Shown here in pieces: positions 1-7,116 of a stretch of DNA of 21,490 nucleotides; position 1 is the stretch's first letter; each line of letters begins with the position of its first letter. The notes beneath the pieces were generated by a model, which saw only the letters and a list, made by a program, of their open reading frames with translations, was not told where the DNA came from and searched no databases. This DNA comes from a virus: positions 1-21,490 of IMG/VR virus record IMGVR_UViG_3300012925_000020; one strand, given 5' to 3'. The translations under genes were made by a program, and so were the position numbers.

Positions 1-492
1 TCGATTGGCTCAATGGCCCAATACAACAACCGTGATGCCTTTGTGAAAAAGGGGTGTTCAACGGTTGACAAGGTAACGGACCGATATATTGTTCAGGATT
101 TCGTGACCACTTACCACCCGGTTGGAGAAACACCGCCACAGTTCAGATATTGCCGCAACATCATGTTGGATATGAATGTTCGGTACGGCTATTTCCTTTT
201 GGAACAAATCAATGTGGTCGATCATTCGATTGCCAACGACAACGATATTGTGTTGGTTGACAAGGTGGTTAAGCCGAAACAGTGGAAGCAAATTTTGAAT
301 ACTTACGCTGATGGCCTGGCCGGCCGGTCGCTGGTTGTGGATCCCACGTTCATGAAAAATTCCATCGTCGTCAATATCAGCACAGTGAACCCCGACAGGC
401 TGGAAACATTTTTCAAATACAAGCGCAGCGGGTTCACCAGAATAGCCAGCACGACAGCGCAGGCCGGTTTTAATTTTGGTACTTTAAATTAA
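1..492 (+). CDS. Contractile tail sheath protein, C-terminal part (partial)
   Basis: This is the 3' end of a longer gene. The frame is open from base 1, giving S-I-G-S before the first in-window ATG at 13, so that Met is probably internal. The roughly 160 visible residues resemble the C-terminal domain of subtilisin-like tail sheath proteins (Mu gpL type): a mixed alpha/beta stretch around residues 20-110 and a closing strand segment with a 'VVNIS' core. Sheath subunits surround the tube and contract to drive it through the envelope. The call rests partly on position, because a tube-like gene follows after 6 bases and then chaperones and a tape measure, the usual myovirus order. The N-terminal domain is outside the window and was not checked. 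Confidence 0.72.
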   Translation, partial: SIGSMAQYNNRDAFVKKGCSTVDKVTDRYIVQDFVTTYHPVGETPPQFRYCRNIMLDMNVRYGYFLLEQINVVDHSIANDNDIVLVDKVVKPKQWKQILNTYADGLAGRSLVVDPTFMKNSIVVNISTVNPDRLETFFKYKRSGFTRIASTTAQAGFNFGTLN

Positions 493-498
493 AAATAC

Positions 499-915
499 AT
501 GGCACAAGCAACGGGCGGTGATGTTTTAGAGATCACCTACAACCACCCTATAATTGGAACAGGCAAACTTTTCCCGAAGTCGGCAGAAGATTGTACGCTC
601 GATCCGGGTGGCATTCGAACGACTGACGACAAGAATATGGCCGATGGTGCCGGCCGTCAGATCAAACAAATGAACCGCGTATTGTGGTCTTTTGCCGGCC
701 CGGTTTCATGGGATGCCAATATTGCAAACGAGTTGGCGCAGCTTCAAAAGCTGGCGGCCAGCCCGATCAATGCCGATTATACCATTTCATGGATTAACGG
801 AACCGTATGGGGCGGAACGGGTTCGGTAGTCGGTGATCTTGAAGGTAATACGAACGCGGCCACGGTAGACATTAAGCTATCGGGCGGCGGGGAATTGTCC
901 AAAATCGTGGGTTAA
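499..915 (+). CDS. Tail tube protein
   Basis: This 138-residue protein is the probable subunit of the inner tail tube, which lies under the sheath and carries DNA. It is short, rich in Gly and beta-prone segments, and lacks membrane segments, as expected for Mu gpM-like tube proteins. The stretch around residues 50-80 (K-Q-M-N-R then W-S-F-A-G-P-V-S-W-D) and the later strands with T-I-S-W and V-D-I-K-L suggest the beta-sandwich typical of the family. Its place between sheath and chaperone genes is the strongest evidence. It starts 6 bases after the sheath stop with an A-rich leader and no Shine-Dalgarno sequence, so the two are probably co-transcribed. Confidence 0.72.
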   Translation: MAQATGGDVLEITYNHPIIGTGKLFPKSAEDCTLDPGGIRTTDDKNMADGAGRQIKQMNRVLWSFAGPVSWDANIANELAQLQKLAASPINADYTISWINGTVWGGTGSVVGDLEGNTNAATVDIKLSGGGELSKIVG

Positions 916-939
916 CACGTCAATTTTTAAATAAATTTT

Positions 940-1344
940 ATGGGGAAAGTAAATGAAGAAACCGCGTTAGGTGAGGTCACCGCGTGGTTGGACAAAAAGA
1001 AAATTTTTGAGTCATCACGGGATTCGCAAAAAGAATCTGTGGACATCCTGGTGGAAGCTGTGATGAACGGCACATTGGAATACCACGCGGATGAAAACGA
1101 ATGGACGCAAAACATTCTCGTTCCCAATGCGGAAGCAAATACCCCGGTACTTCAATTGAGATACCGGAGCCGGTTGAACGACAATATTTTACGTCCCTAC
1201 CTTAAAGGGGTGGATTCAAAAGATGGGGATGCGAGATTGACGGCGATACTCGCCGCGCTCACGAGCACACCCAAAGGGATTATTTCAGCGCTGGATAGCA
1301 TAGACAAAAAAATAGGGATGTCGATAGCCATTTTTTTTCTATAG
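940..1344 (+). CDS. Tail assembly chaperone, short form (lambda gpG / Mu gp41 role)
   Basis: This 134-residue, mostly alpha-helical protein lies between the tail tube and the tape measure, exactly where tail assembly chaperones sit. Such proteins coat the tape measure before tube polymerisation and are absent from finished virions. An acidic/basic helical N-terminal region ends in the sequence A-I-F-F-L just before TAG at 1342-1344. The codons before the stop are ATT TTT TTT CTA, so the gene ends on a run of eight T (1331-1338). This is a classic setting for programmed -1 frameshifting into the next frame (1338-1559). The short form would be the main product. The function is inferred from position and the overlapping-frame arrangement rather than from a recognised motif. 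Confidence 0.75.
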   Translation: MGKVNEETALGEVTAWLDKKKIFESSRDSQKESVDILVEAVMNGTLEYHADENEWTQNILVPNAEANTPVLQLRYRSRLNDNILRPYLKGVDSKDGDARLTAILAALTSTPKGIISALDSIDKKIGMSIAIFFL

Positions 1345-1375
1345 ACCACCCCGAAGGTACTGTGGGCGGCTTCGG
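1332..1375 (+). promoter_or_regulatory. Programmed -1 frameshift signal with possible pseudoknot
   Basis: The heptamer T TTT TTT (1332-1338) lies in the X XXY YYZ register of the upstream frame, so both P- and A-site tRNAs can re-pair after a -1 slip. The zero-frame stop TAG follows at 1342-1344. Downstream, CCAC (1346-1349) can pair with GTGG (1362-1365) and CCGAAG (1351-1356) with CTTCGG (1370-1375). These pairings interleave, so they form an H-type pseudoknot that begins 7 bases after the heptamer, within the usual 5-9 base spacing. The 5-base loop between the stems is longer than in many known examples. The pairing was found by eye and no energy was computed. Confidence 0.6.
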
Positions 1376-1559
1376 ATTCTCGCCCGGAACGGACGAATTG
1401 AGCATACTAAATATGTTCAGAAGCATCGCAAGGGAATTCCATTGGGCACCTGAAATATTGGGTGCCCTTTATTTTGATAGGGAAGACCACTATGGGTTGG
1501 TTTTTTGGATTGATGACATAAAAGAATCCCACGAAGATTTGAAAACGAAGAAAAAGTAA
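1338..1559 (+). CDS. Tail assembly chaperone extension reached by -1 frameshift (lambda gpT role)
   Basis: This frame is -1 relative to the upstream chaperone and contributes about 73 residues, giving a fusion of about 206 residues. It reads S-I-D-H-P-E-G-T-V-G-G-F-G-F and ends in a lysine-rich tail just before the tape measure ATG. There is no ATG; the only plausible independent start is GTG at 1362, preceded by GAAGG. Because the coding-like sequence continues upstream of that GTG to the slippery site, a frameshift fusion is the better model. In lambda the gpGT fusion bridges the tape measure and the tube protein, and many contractile-tail phages use a similar device. The stop at 1557-1559 directly abuts the next ATG at 1560. 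Confidence 0.68.
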   Translation, partial: SIDHPEGTVGGFGFSPGTDELSILNMFRSIAREFHWAPEILGALYFDREDHYGLVFWIDDIKESHEDLKTKKK

Positions 1560-3500
1560 ATGGGGACAACCTTCAAAATACCTACCATTTTCACGGCTAT
1601 CGACAAGTTCAGCGCGCCGGTGAAAAAGATGGGTATGGTTGTTCAGGCTTTTGCCTCGAAGGCTGAAGCCGGCATTGCGCGAGGTGAGCGCCTTTTCAGA
1701 AAACTTACCCCGGTCCTGGGGGAAACACAAAAGCAACTTTTATCAGCGGCAAAAGCCGCAGCCATAGCGGGCGCGATCATTGGAGGGATCACGTTTTCCG
1801 TGGATGCCTTAATGGATTATGAGACGGCGGTACAATCATTTCGTACTATCGTTTCAGATCTGAGTGATAAGGATTTTGCTAAATATCAGGACAAGATAAA
1901 TGAAGTCGCCAACGCCACCCGGAAAAGTTCGGTGGACACGGCCGCCGCTTTTGAGAAAATTGCCGGATTGAATGCGAAGTTTGCCGAAACAGCCGATGGC
2001 ATTGGCCAGGTGGCGCAGGCTGCCATAATTCTTTCGAAGGCTTCAGGTGATGAATTGGGCCCATCGGCGGAAAGCCTGGTGGGGATCATGAACCAATTTA
2101 GTTTGGCGGCGGATCAGGCCAACAGAACTATCGACGTATTGGCAGCGGGCACCGCGGTGGGAGCATCTTCCATAACGCAAACCGCGGATGCGTTCGTGAA
2201 TTTCGGTTCTGTGGCGTCATCGGCAAACATCACCTTGGAAGAGTCCACGGCCCTGGTGCAAACCCTGGCCAAATATTCCATCTTCGGTTCGGAAGCTGGT
2301 AACAAATTGAAGGGATCTATTCTGCGGATTCAAAAAGCCGGCATCGGTTATAAAAGCGGATTGTTCAATATCAACGATGCGTTGGCCGAAGCAAAAGCGA
2401 AACTGGATAAACTCAGCACGGCAAAGGCAAAAGATGCCTATTTGAACAAATTGTTTGGGGCAGAAAATATATCCACCGGCCGCACCTTGCTTTCAAATAT
2501 TGATCTGTACAAAGAATTTACGCTAGGCGTTCAGAAGACAGGAGCCGCCCAGCAGGCCGCGGAAATAAATTCCAACACCCTGCGCGTGCGCCTGGACGAA
2601 CTGAAAAATACATGGGTGAACCTGATCACCGGCAGCGATAAGGCCGGGCAATCGTTGACCTTCGCGAAAGATGCGGTGAGATTTTTAAGCGACAATTTGG
2701 GTACAATAGTAGCGGTGGCGCTTAAATTTTTATTCGTTCTGGGGGTTATAAAGGTGGCGCTGATCGCCGCGCGCGTGGCAATGATCGCGTATAACCTGGT
2801 GTTGGGGATTAGCGCAGCCTTTCAAGGTTCGGTAAGTATAGCCGTCGGTCAAAGCGCGGTAGCCCTGGGGGCCTATAAAATAGTGCTGGCAGTGGTCACC
2901 GCAGCGCAATGGTTGTGGAATGCCGCAATGACGGCCAATCCAATCGGGCTTATCATTGTGGGAATTGCTGCCCTGATCGCCCTGGTGGTGGTTATTGTTC
3001 GGAAGTGGAATGAATGGGGTGCGGCTTTATCCATCTTGCTTGGACCTTTGGGTTTAGTGATTTCCTTAATTCAATCTTTCCGAAGAAATTGGGACATGAT
3101 TGTGGAGGCGTTCAACAATGGCGGAATTCTGGGGGCCCTAAAGGCAATCGGAAAAGTATTGCTGGATGCCGTGTTGATGCCGATACAGCAAGTTGTTTCC
3201 CTTATCGCGAAGATCACCGGCGCGCAGTGGGCGGAAAATGCTGCGAAAGGGATAGAGGCGTTCCGTAAAGATTTGGGGGTTAACGTAACCACCGATGAAA
3301 GCGGCAATCCGCTGGCGCCAACTGCACCGGTATTGAATCCTAAGAAGGCTGAACAGGACGCCTTAATTCAACGGACCGAAAGCACGCAACAACAAAATGT
3401 AGCGATCGACATAAACGATAATACTGGTCGGGCTTCAATGAAAACATCCGGCGATCCGGTCACAAAGCCGCGAATAACTTCGACAATGAAACAGTTCTAA
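1560..3500 (+). CDS. Tail tape measure protein (TP901 type)
   Basis: This 646-residue protein is the largest of the tail block and sets tail length; it also helps pass DNA through the envelope. An N-terminal helical segment (residues 1-80) is followed by a region resembling the phage-related minor tail domain (TP901 family), about residues 85-330, with D-Y-E-T-A-V near 86 and repeated Ala/Ser-rich helices. Strongly hydrophobic helices lie at about 381-418, 438-452 and 460-481, the last beginning A-N-P-I-G-L-I, a common feature of these proteins. A polar tail rich in Gln, Asn and Thr ends the protein. It is short for a tape measure. The start follows the chaperone stop with no gap. Confidence 0.9.
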   Translation: MGTTFKIPTIFTAIDKFSAPVKKMGMVVQAFASKAEAGIARGERLFRKLTPVLGETQKQLLSAAKAAAIAGAIIGGITFSVDALMDYETAVQSFRTIVSDLSDKDFAKYQDKINEVANATRKSSVDTAAAFEKIAGLNAKFAETADGIGQVAQAAIILSKASGDELGPSAESLVGIMNQFSLAADQANRTIDVLAAGTAVGASSITQTADAFVNFGSVASSANITLEESTALVQTLAKYSIFGSEAGNKLKGSILRIQKAGIGYKSGLFNINDALAEAKAKLDKLSTAKAKDAYLNKLFGAENISTGRTLLSNIDLYKEFTLGVQKTGAAQQAAEINSNTLRVRLDELKNTWVNLITGSDKAGQSLTFAKDAVRFLSDNLGTIVAVALKFLFVLGVIKVALIAARVAMIAYNLVLGISAAFQGSVSIAVGQSAVALGAYKIVLAVVTAAQWLWNAAMTANPIGLIIVGIAALIALVVVIVRKWNEWGAALSILLGPLGLVISLIQSFRRNWDMIVEAFNNGGILGALKAIGKVLLDAVLMPIQQVVSLIAKITGAQWAENAAKGIEAFRKDLGVNVTTDESGNPLAPTAPVLNPKKAEQDALIQRTESTQQQNVAIDINDNTGRASMKTSGDPVTKPRITSTMKQF

Positions 3501-3501
3501 A

Positions 3502-4038
3502 ATGGACTTGCAAATAGTAGAAACCGGAAACGGTGGGGACCTGGTTAAAAAAACGAAAGATCTGTTAACCATTGAAGGGTTTCAGAACATGCCGTATTTG
3601 GCCATGTTTGGCGGCAATGTTCGGGAAGATACCCCCACGCGGCGCATTGCCACACAACAGAATTTTGATTGGTGGGGAAACGGTTTGTTAATGCCGAACG
3701 ACCAAAGTTTGCAATTCAATTCCCAGACTGAAAGGGCATTAAACACCATCGCCCTAACAAGTTCAGGTCGGGCATTGATCGAACAAGCGGTAGCCGCTGA
3801 CCTGAAGTTCATGAAAGCCTTTGCGCAAGTGGCGGTGGCTGTTTCAATTGTGGCCACTGATAAATTGGTGATTGGCGTACGTCTGCAAAAGCCCGACAAC
3901 CTGGAACAGAGGGATTTTATTTACATCTGGGATGCGACGTTAAAGGAATTAACTTTACCGTATAGCGCCGGAAACGCTCCGGGCGTGCCCCCAGGAAATA
4001 CGGGTTTTGATTACAATTTAGACTTCAATTTTATATGA
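3502..4038 (+). CDS. Baseplate wedge protein, Mu gp46-like
   Basis: The 178-residue protein resembles the GP46 family of Mu-like phages, small baseplate wedge components related in role to T4 gp25. The visible clue is N-F-D-W-W-G-N (about residues 53-59), followed by a helical middle with a Gly-R-A-L-I-E-Q turn and a Val-rich strand segment. The position directly before a gp47-like baseplate gene matches Mu, where 46, 47 and 48 are consecutive. It begins one base after the tape measure stop and overlaps the next gene by ATGA (4035-4038), suggesting translational coupling. The C-terminus ends in an aromatic-rich segment with F-D-Y-N-L-D-F-N-F-I. Confidence 0.75.
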   Translation: MDLQIVETGNGGDLVKKTKDLLTIEGFQNMPYLAMFGGNVREDTPTRRIATQQNFDWWGNGLLMPNDQSLQFNSQTERALNTIALTSSGRALIEQAVAADLKFMKAFAQVAVAVSIVATDKLVIGVRLQKPDNLEQRDFIYIWDATLKELTLPYSAGNAPGVPPGNTGFDYNLDFNFI

Positions 4039-5213
4039 TCACGATTCCGACGATAACCCAACTTTACAACGACATTTTGGCGGACCTTCAGGCGGAATAC
4101 GGAACAGCTATACCAACTTTCGGGAAGAATTTTTTGCGGGTATTGGCCGCGGTTCAAGCTGCAAAGCTTAAACTTTATTATCTGGCCATAGGATTGCTAC
4201 AAAAGAACATTTTTGTGGACACCGCCGACCCGCAAAGTAGGGGTGGCACACTTGAAAGATTCGGCTTTGTGAAGCTGGGACGTTATCCTTTTACTGCGCT
4301 CGTTGGACAATACACAGTAACGGTAAACGGGACGGTTGGTGCCATCATTAAAGCATCCACCACCTTTAAAAGCAACGACGATTCTTTAAGCCCTGGGAAA
4401 TTGTTTATCCTGGATCAGGCCCACACGATGGTAAGTACAACGGATTCCATAACGCTGCGCGCGCTGGATGCCGGGATTGGCAGTAAATTGTTGGTGGCCG
4501 ATCAGCTTACGGCAACATCACCGATCGAAAACGCGAATAGATTGGCGACGGTAACGGTTCAGTTAATTGAACCTTTGGATGCTGAAGACATTGAAGCCTA
4601 TCGCCAAAAGACCATTGACGCTTATCGTTTGGAACCGAATGGTGGCGCAGCTTCAGATTATAGATTATGGGCCGCCGATGTTCAGGGAGTAAAACAGGCT
4701 TATCCGTATGCGAAAACCGGTGCGGCAAATGAGATAAATTTATTCATCGAAGCGACCATTGCGGATTCAATTGATGGCATGGGCACGCCTTCGGCATCGA
4801 TGTTGACCGATGTGGAAGCCGTGGTGGAGCTCGACCCGGACACCACGAAGCCAATAAATGAACGCGGCCGCCGGCCGCTGGGCATCTTCCAAGTGCATTA
4901 CCTTCCGGTGACAATCAGGCAAGTGGACATAGAGATTCCCGGATTTGTTGGGCTCACGCCTGCGATTCAAAATGCGATCCTGGCGGCAATCACTTCGCTG
5001 GTAAATGGGATACGACCGTTTGTAGCTGGTGCGGATGTTCTGGAAAGCAAAAATGACATCCTGGACACGAACCGGATTGCTTCCACAATCCTGGTGGTGC
5101 GTCCGGGCAGCACCTTCGGAACGCCTATTCTTTTGATTGATTCCGTGCCGGTTCTGACGTTTACGTTTATCAATGGGGACATTCCTTTTCTGAATTCTGT
5201 CACGTACACATGA
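4035..5213 (+). CDS. Baseplate J-like protein, Mu gp47-like
   Basis: This 392-residue protein fits the Baseplate_J family (P2 gpJ, Mu gp47, T4 gp6), which forms the wedge ring that holds the baseplate together and connects to the fibres. After a helical N-terminus there is a characteristic stretch about residues 70-140: R-G-G-T-L-E-R-F-G, a beta-rich G-T-V-G-A-I-I-K-A-S-T-T-F core, then repeated short strands. The segment around D-I-E-A-Y-R-Q-K-T-I-D-A-Y-R (near residue 185) and Y-P-Y-A-K also match the family pattern. The length is typical. The gene overlaps both neighbours by ATGA, placing it in a tightly coupled 46-47-48 set. Confidence 0.87.
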   Translation: MITIPTITQLYNDILADLQAEYGTAIPTFGKNFLRVLAAVQAAKLKLYYLAIGLLQKNIFVDTADPQSRGGTLERFGFVKLGRYPFTALVGQYTVTVNGTVGAIIKASTTFKSNDDSLSPGKLFILDQAHTMVSTTDSITLRALDAGIGSKLLVADQLTATSPIENANRLATVTVQLIEPLDAEDIEAYRQKTIDAYRLEPNGGAASDYRLWAADVQGVKQAYPYAKTGAANEINLFIEATIADSIDGMGTPSASMLTDVEAVVELDPDTTKPINERGRRPLGIFQVHYLPVTIRQVDIEIPGFVGLTPAIQNAILAAITSLVNGIRPFVAGADVLESKNDILDTNRIASTILVVRPGSTFGTPILLIDSVPVLTFTFINGDIPFLNSVTYT

Positions 5214-5914
5214 GCATAAAGGACAAAATTTTAGCGATCACTCGCCAGATGTATCCCAGCGGGCGGGCCTTTAAAATGCCCGAAGACAGTGAATTTGAAA
5301 AGATGCATAACGGCCTGGCCGCATCGGAGGAACGCGCCTATCAGGATGCCACCGCGATACTTTACAGCATTTTGCCGGATAACAACAATTTCACGGTGGA
5401 CGATGCCACCGATTGGGAACATAGGTTGGGGTTGATCACCAATCCGTTGGTGCCCCTGGCGGACCGTAAATTGGCCATCCTTAGAAAGATGAATCACCCG
5501 GGCACGGTGCCCGCGCGCGAGAACTTTCGGTTTCTGGAAAAGCAATTGCAGGATGCGGGGTTTGCTGTGTTCGTCTATGAAAATAGATTCCCTGACGGGA
5601 TGGGTGGATACATCACGATGACGGCGGAAGACGTTAGCGGCACCTCGCCGGTGAGCGTTCAGCATGGGGATATTCAACATGGGGATGCGCAACATGGTGG
5701 TGGAAATTTTGAACTTGTGGTAAATTATATCGATCCGGCATTGGATGCCGTGTTCAACATCGGCACAAATTTGCGAAGCACGTTCTTTATTGGCGGTGAT
5801 CCTTTGGGTACATTTGCCGACGTAGACGCCCAGCGGCGGGATGAATTCAGACAAATAATTTTGAAAACGAAGCCCGTTCAAACCGTGGCGATCTTGTTTA
5901 TAAACTACGTATAA
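5210..5914 (+). CDS. Baseplate protein, Mu gp48-like
   Basis: The 234-residue product resembles Mu gp48 / YmfQ-type (DUF2313) proteins, which sit at the baseplate edge near the fibres. The N-terminus (residues 1-120) has the usual pattern: an early P-S-G-R-A-F segment, an acidic helix, then D-D-A-T-D-W-E-H-R-L-G-L and R-K-L-A-I-L-R-K-M. The later part has F-L-E-K-Q-L-Q-D-A-G-F and ends with P-V-Q-T-V-A-I-L-F. An insert at residues 151-164 contains three pentapeptide units based on Q-H-G-D. The overlap ATGA with gp47-like and a 2-base gap to the following fibre-like gene suit one operon. Confidence 0.85.
   Translation: MSIKDKILAITRQMYPSGRAFKMPEDSEFEKMHNGLAASEERAYQDATAILYSILPDNNNFTVDDATDWEHRLGLITNPLVPLADRKLAILRKMNHPGTVPARENFRFLEKQLQDAGFAVFVYENRFPDGMGGYITMTAEDVSGTSPVSVQHGDIQHGDAQHGGGNFELVVNYIDPALDAVFNIGTNLRSTFFIGGDPLGTFADVDAQRRDEFRQIILKTKPVQTVAILFINYV
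5660..5700 (+). repeat. 15-base tandem repeat inside the gp48-like gene
   Basis: Two full units begin at 5660 and 5675 and a partial third at 5690. The unit has the form CARCATGGGGAT followed by three variable bases. In frame this encodes Q-H-G-D-x pentapeptides, in the order QHGDI, QHGDA, QHGGG. The unit is a multiple of three, so copy number could change without breaking the reading frame. Confidence 0.8.
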
Positions 5915-5916
5915 TC

Positions 5917-6639
5917 ATGGCTATCCCAATTACAGCAAAGCCCAATACCGTCGCACCTGGTGGGGCTTATCCTTACGGTAACATCCGCGACAATGATGGG
6001 TCCGGTAACGGCACGCCGGTGAACGCCCTGGTTTATGCTGACTTCCATCAATTCTTCGCGAAGCTTTTGGACGTCGGTGGTGTGGCGGCGAATGGACTGC
6101 CGGAAAATGCCACCAACACTTTCCAGTATGTCACGGCTTTAAACAACCTGATCACCATTTTTATAAACGTGGAGATTGCCGCCAGAAACGCGGCAATAGC
6201 CGTGGAGACAGGGAACCGAGTGGCTGCGGATGCTGGTTTGCAAACTCAAATAAACGACATCAATACAGCATTGGCGGCCATCCGCCATTTCGACGTTACG
6301 GCCAATACGAACAGCGGGGGAACGGCAACTACCATTATCACTATCCCCAGGACAGCGAATAAGACCATGCGCATCGACGCAAAATTAGTGTCGGTAGTTG
6401 TATCCGGGGGTGATCCGGCGGGTTCAGGATCTTCGGCATATTTGACGGCAAAATATAAAGATGTAGCTGGGACCGGAACCATTATTGGAGCGATTACTAC
6501 GGTTGATAGCGACATATCGGCCGCCGCCGCCGCTGTTCTTTCCTTTTCTGTGAGCGGATCGAATCTATTGGTGACAGCCCAGGCGGGCAGCGGGTCCGTT
6601 TACAAATGTCGGATTGTTGCGGATGTTATTGAAATTTAA
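5917..6639 (+). CDS. Short tail fibre-like protein
   Basis: This 240-residue protein has a tail-fibre style attachment region: residues 20-80 contain N-I-R-D-N-D-G, G-T-P-V-N-A-L-V-Y-A-D-F-H-Q-F-F-A-K-L and N-G-L-P-E-N, a pattern often found at the N-terminus of phage fibre or baseplate-distal proteins. An Ala-rich helix (82-122) leads to a beta-rich C-terminal domain (126-240) rich in Gly, Ser, Thr and Val that looks like a small jelly-roll or head domain. It follows the gp48-like gene by 2 bases, where Mu has its fibre genes. Its last 14 bases overlap the convergent metzincin gene. Receptor binding is an inference; it could instead be a structural baseplate extension. Confidence 0.6.
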   Translation: MAIPITAKPNTVAPGGAYPYGNIRDNDGSGNGTPVNALVYADFHQFFAKLLDVGGVAANGLPENATNTFQYVTALNNLITIFINVEIAARNAAIAVETGNRVAADAGLQTQINDINTALAAIRHFDVTANTNSGGTATTIITIPRTANKTMRIDAKLVSVVVSGGDPAGSGSSAYLTAKYKDVAGTGTIIGAITTVDSDISAAAAAVLSFSVSGSNLLVTAQAGSGSVYKCRIVADVIEI

Positions 6640-7063
6640 ACAGTTCATCAATGAGGGCTTCGCGCTGGGCTGCATCATTGTGATAGACCCCGGCATATGT
6701 GTTGGGGTTCATGATTGAAAAACTATCGTTGTGCTCACGGCCCATATAGTGGCCAAATTCGTGGTAAACCATATACTGAAGGGCGATAGGATCAGGCGAC
6801 CCGCTTCTAAAAAACGACTCGTTGATTGTGATTTTTGCGGTGTTGTTGGTTTTCTCACAACGGCCGGAAGTAGAGCAGGGGCCAATGACAACGGAAAGCA
6901 TATCCTTTTGAACCGGAATTCCGCGGTTTTCAGCTTCTTTAAAAAAGGCTGTTACGGCTTCCGAAAGGCGGGGATCAACATAAAAGTGTTCCTGATCAGC
7001 AAAATCTGAACAGCCTAAAAGACAGGTGGCGAGGAAAAGGAATGCGATGGTTTTCATGGACAT
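6626..7063 (-). CDS. Lipoprotein with metzincin zinc-protease motif (probable moron)
   Basis: This is the only reverse-strand gene. The 145-residue product starts with a lipoprotein signal: a basic start, hydrophobic residues 5-16 and lipobox L-L-G-C with Cys18 as the lipidated residue. The motif H-E-F-G-H-Y-M-G-R-E-H (101-111) matches HExxHxxGxxH, with three zinc-binding His and catalytic Glu102, and S-I-M-N-P (116-120) supplies the Met-turn. This combination defines metzincins and resembles matrixin-like proteases. The protein is small, with about 70 residues between signal and active site, and Cys63 and Cys69 could pair. Met3 (at 7057) is an equally good start. The opposite strand, its own leader and convergence with the fibre gene suggest a moron expressed in the lysogen. 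The substrate is unknown. Confidence 0.82.
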   Translation of the reverse strand: MSMKTIAFLFLATCLLGCSDFADQEHFYVDPRLSEAVTAFFKEAENRGIPVQKDMLSVVIGPCSTSGRCEKTNNTAKITINESFFRSGSPDPIALQYMVYHEFGHYMGREHNDSFSIMNPNTYAGVYHNDAAQREALIDELFKFQ

Positions 7064-7070
7064 ATATCTG

Positions 7071-7101
7071 ATTGACAGGATAAAGGTAAGTATTATATTT
7101 T
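7071..7101 (+). promoter_or_regulatory. Promoter candidate for the second tail operon
   Basis: TTGACA at 7072-7077 is followed after 16 bases by TATATT at 7094-7099. The same site also fits the Bacteroidota pattern, with ATTG at 7071-7074, 19 bases, then TATATTTT at 7094-7101, one base away from TAnnTTTG. The start of transcription would be about 7106-7108, roughly 10 bases before the ATG at 7117. Upstream forward transcription must cross an antisense gene to reach here, so a fresh promoter makes sense. On the reverse strand a perfect TATAAT (7097-7092) and TACCTTTA (7088-7081) are weak candidates for the metzincin promoter. Confidence 0.45.
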
Positions 7102-7114
7102 TAAAAATCTAATA
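7091..7114. repeat. 24-bp near-perfect A/T palindrome in the divergent promoter region
   Basis: The left arm TATTATATTTTT (7091-7102) and the right arm AAAAATCTAATA (7103-7114) are reverse complements at 11 of 12 positions. The centre is at 7102/7103. The palindrome covers the forward -10/-7 candidate and the reverse TATAAT, and ends 2 bases before the ATG at 7117. It could be an operator for a dimeric regulator of both genes. With no G/C stem it is a poor candidate for a terminator. Confidence 0.6.
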
Positions 7115-7116
7115 CA

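Noticed and set aside
1306-1314. Run of seven A as an alternative -1 slippery site
   Set aside because: In the zero frame the run reads C AAA AAA ATA, so one of the two tRNAs loses pairing after a -1 slip. The eight-T run fits both tRNAs and lies closer to the stop.
1362-1559. Independent gene starting at GTG 1362
   Set aside because: A GAAGG lies 4 bases upstream, but coding-like sequence in this frame extends back to the slippery run, and gene position matches frameshifted chaperones. Kept only as an alternative.
3014-3268. 84-codon open frame inside the tape measure gene
   Set aside because: It has no start context or recognisable features, and the tape measure frame is certain here.
5231-5881. 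Reverse-strand open frame of 216 codons
   Set aside because: It is a shadow of the gp48-like gene, with the His/Met-rich composition expected from reading the repeat backwards.
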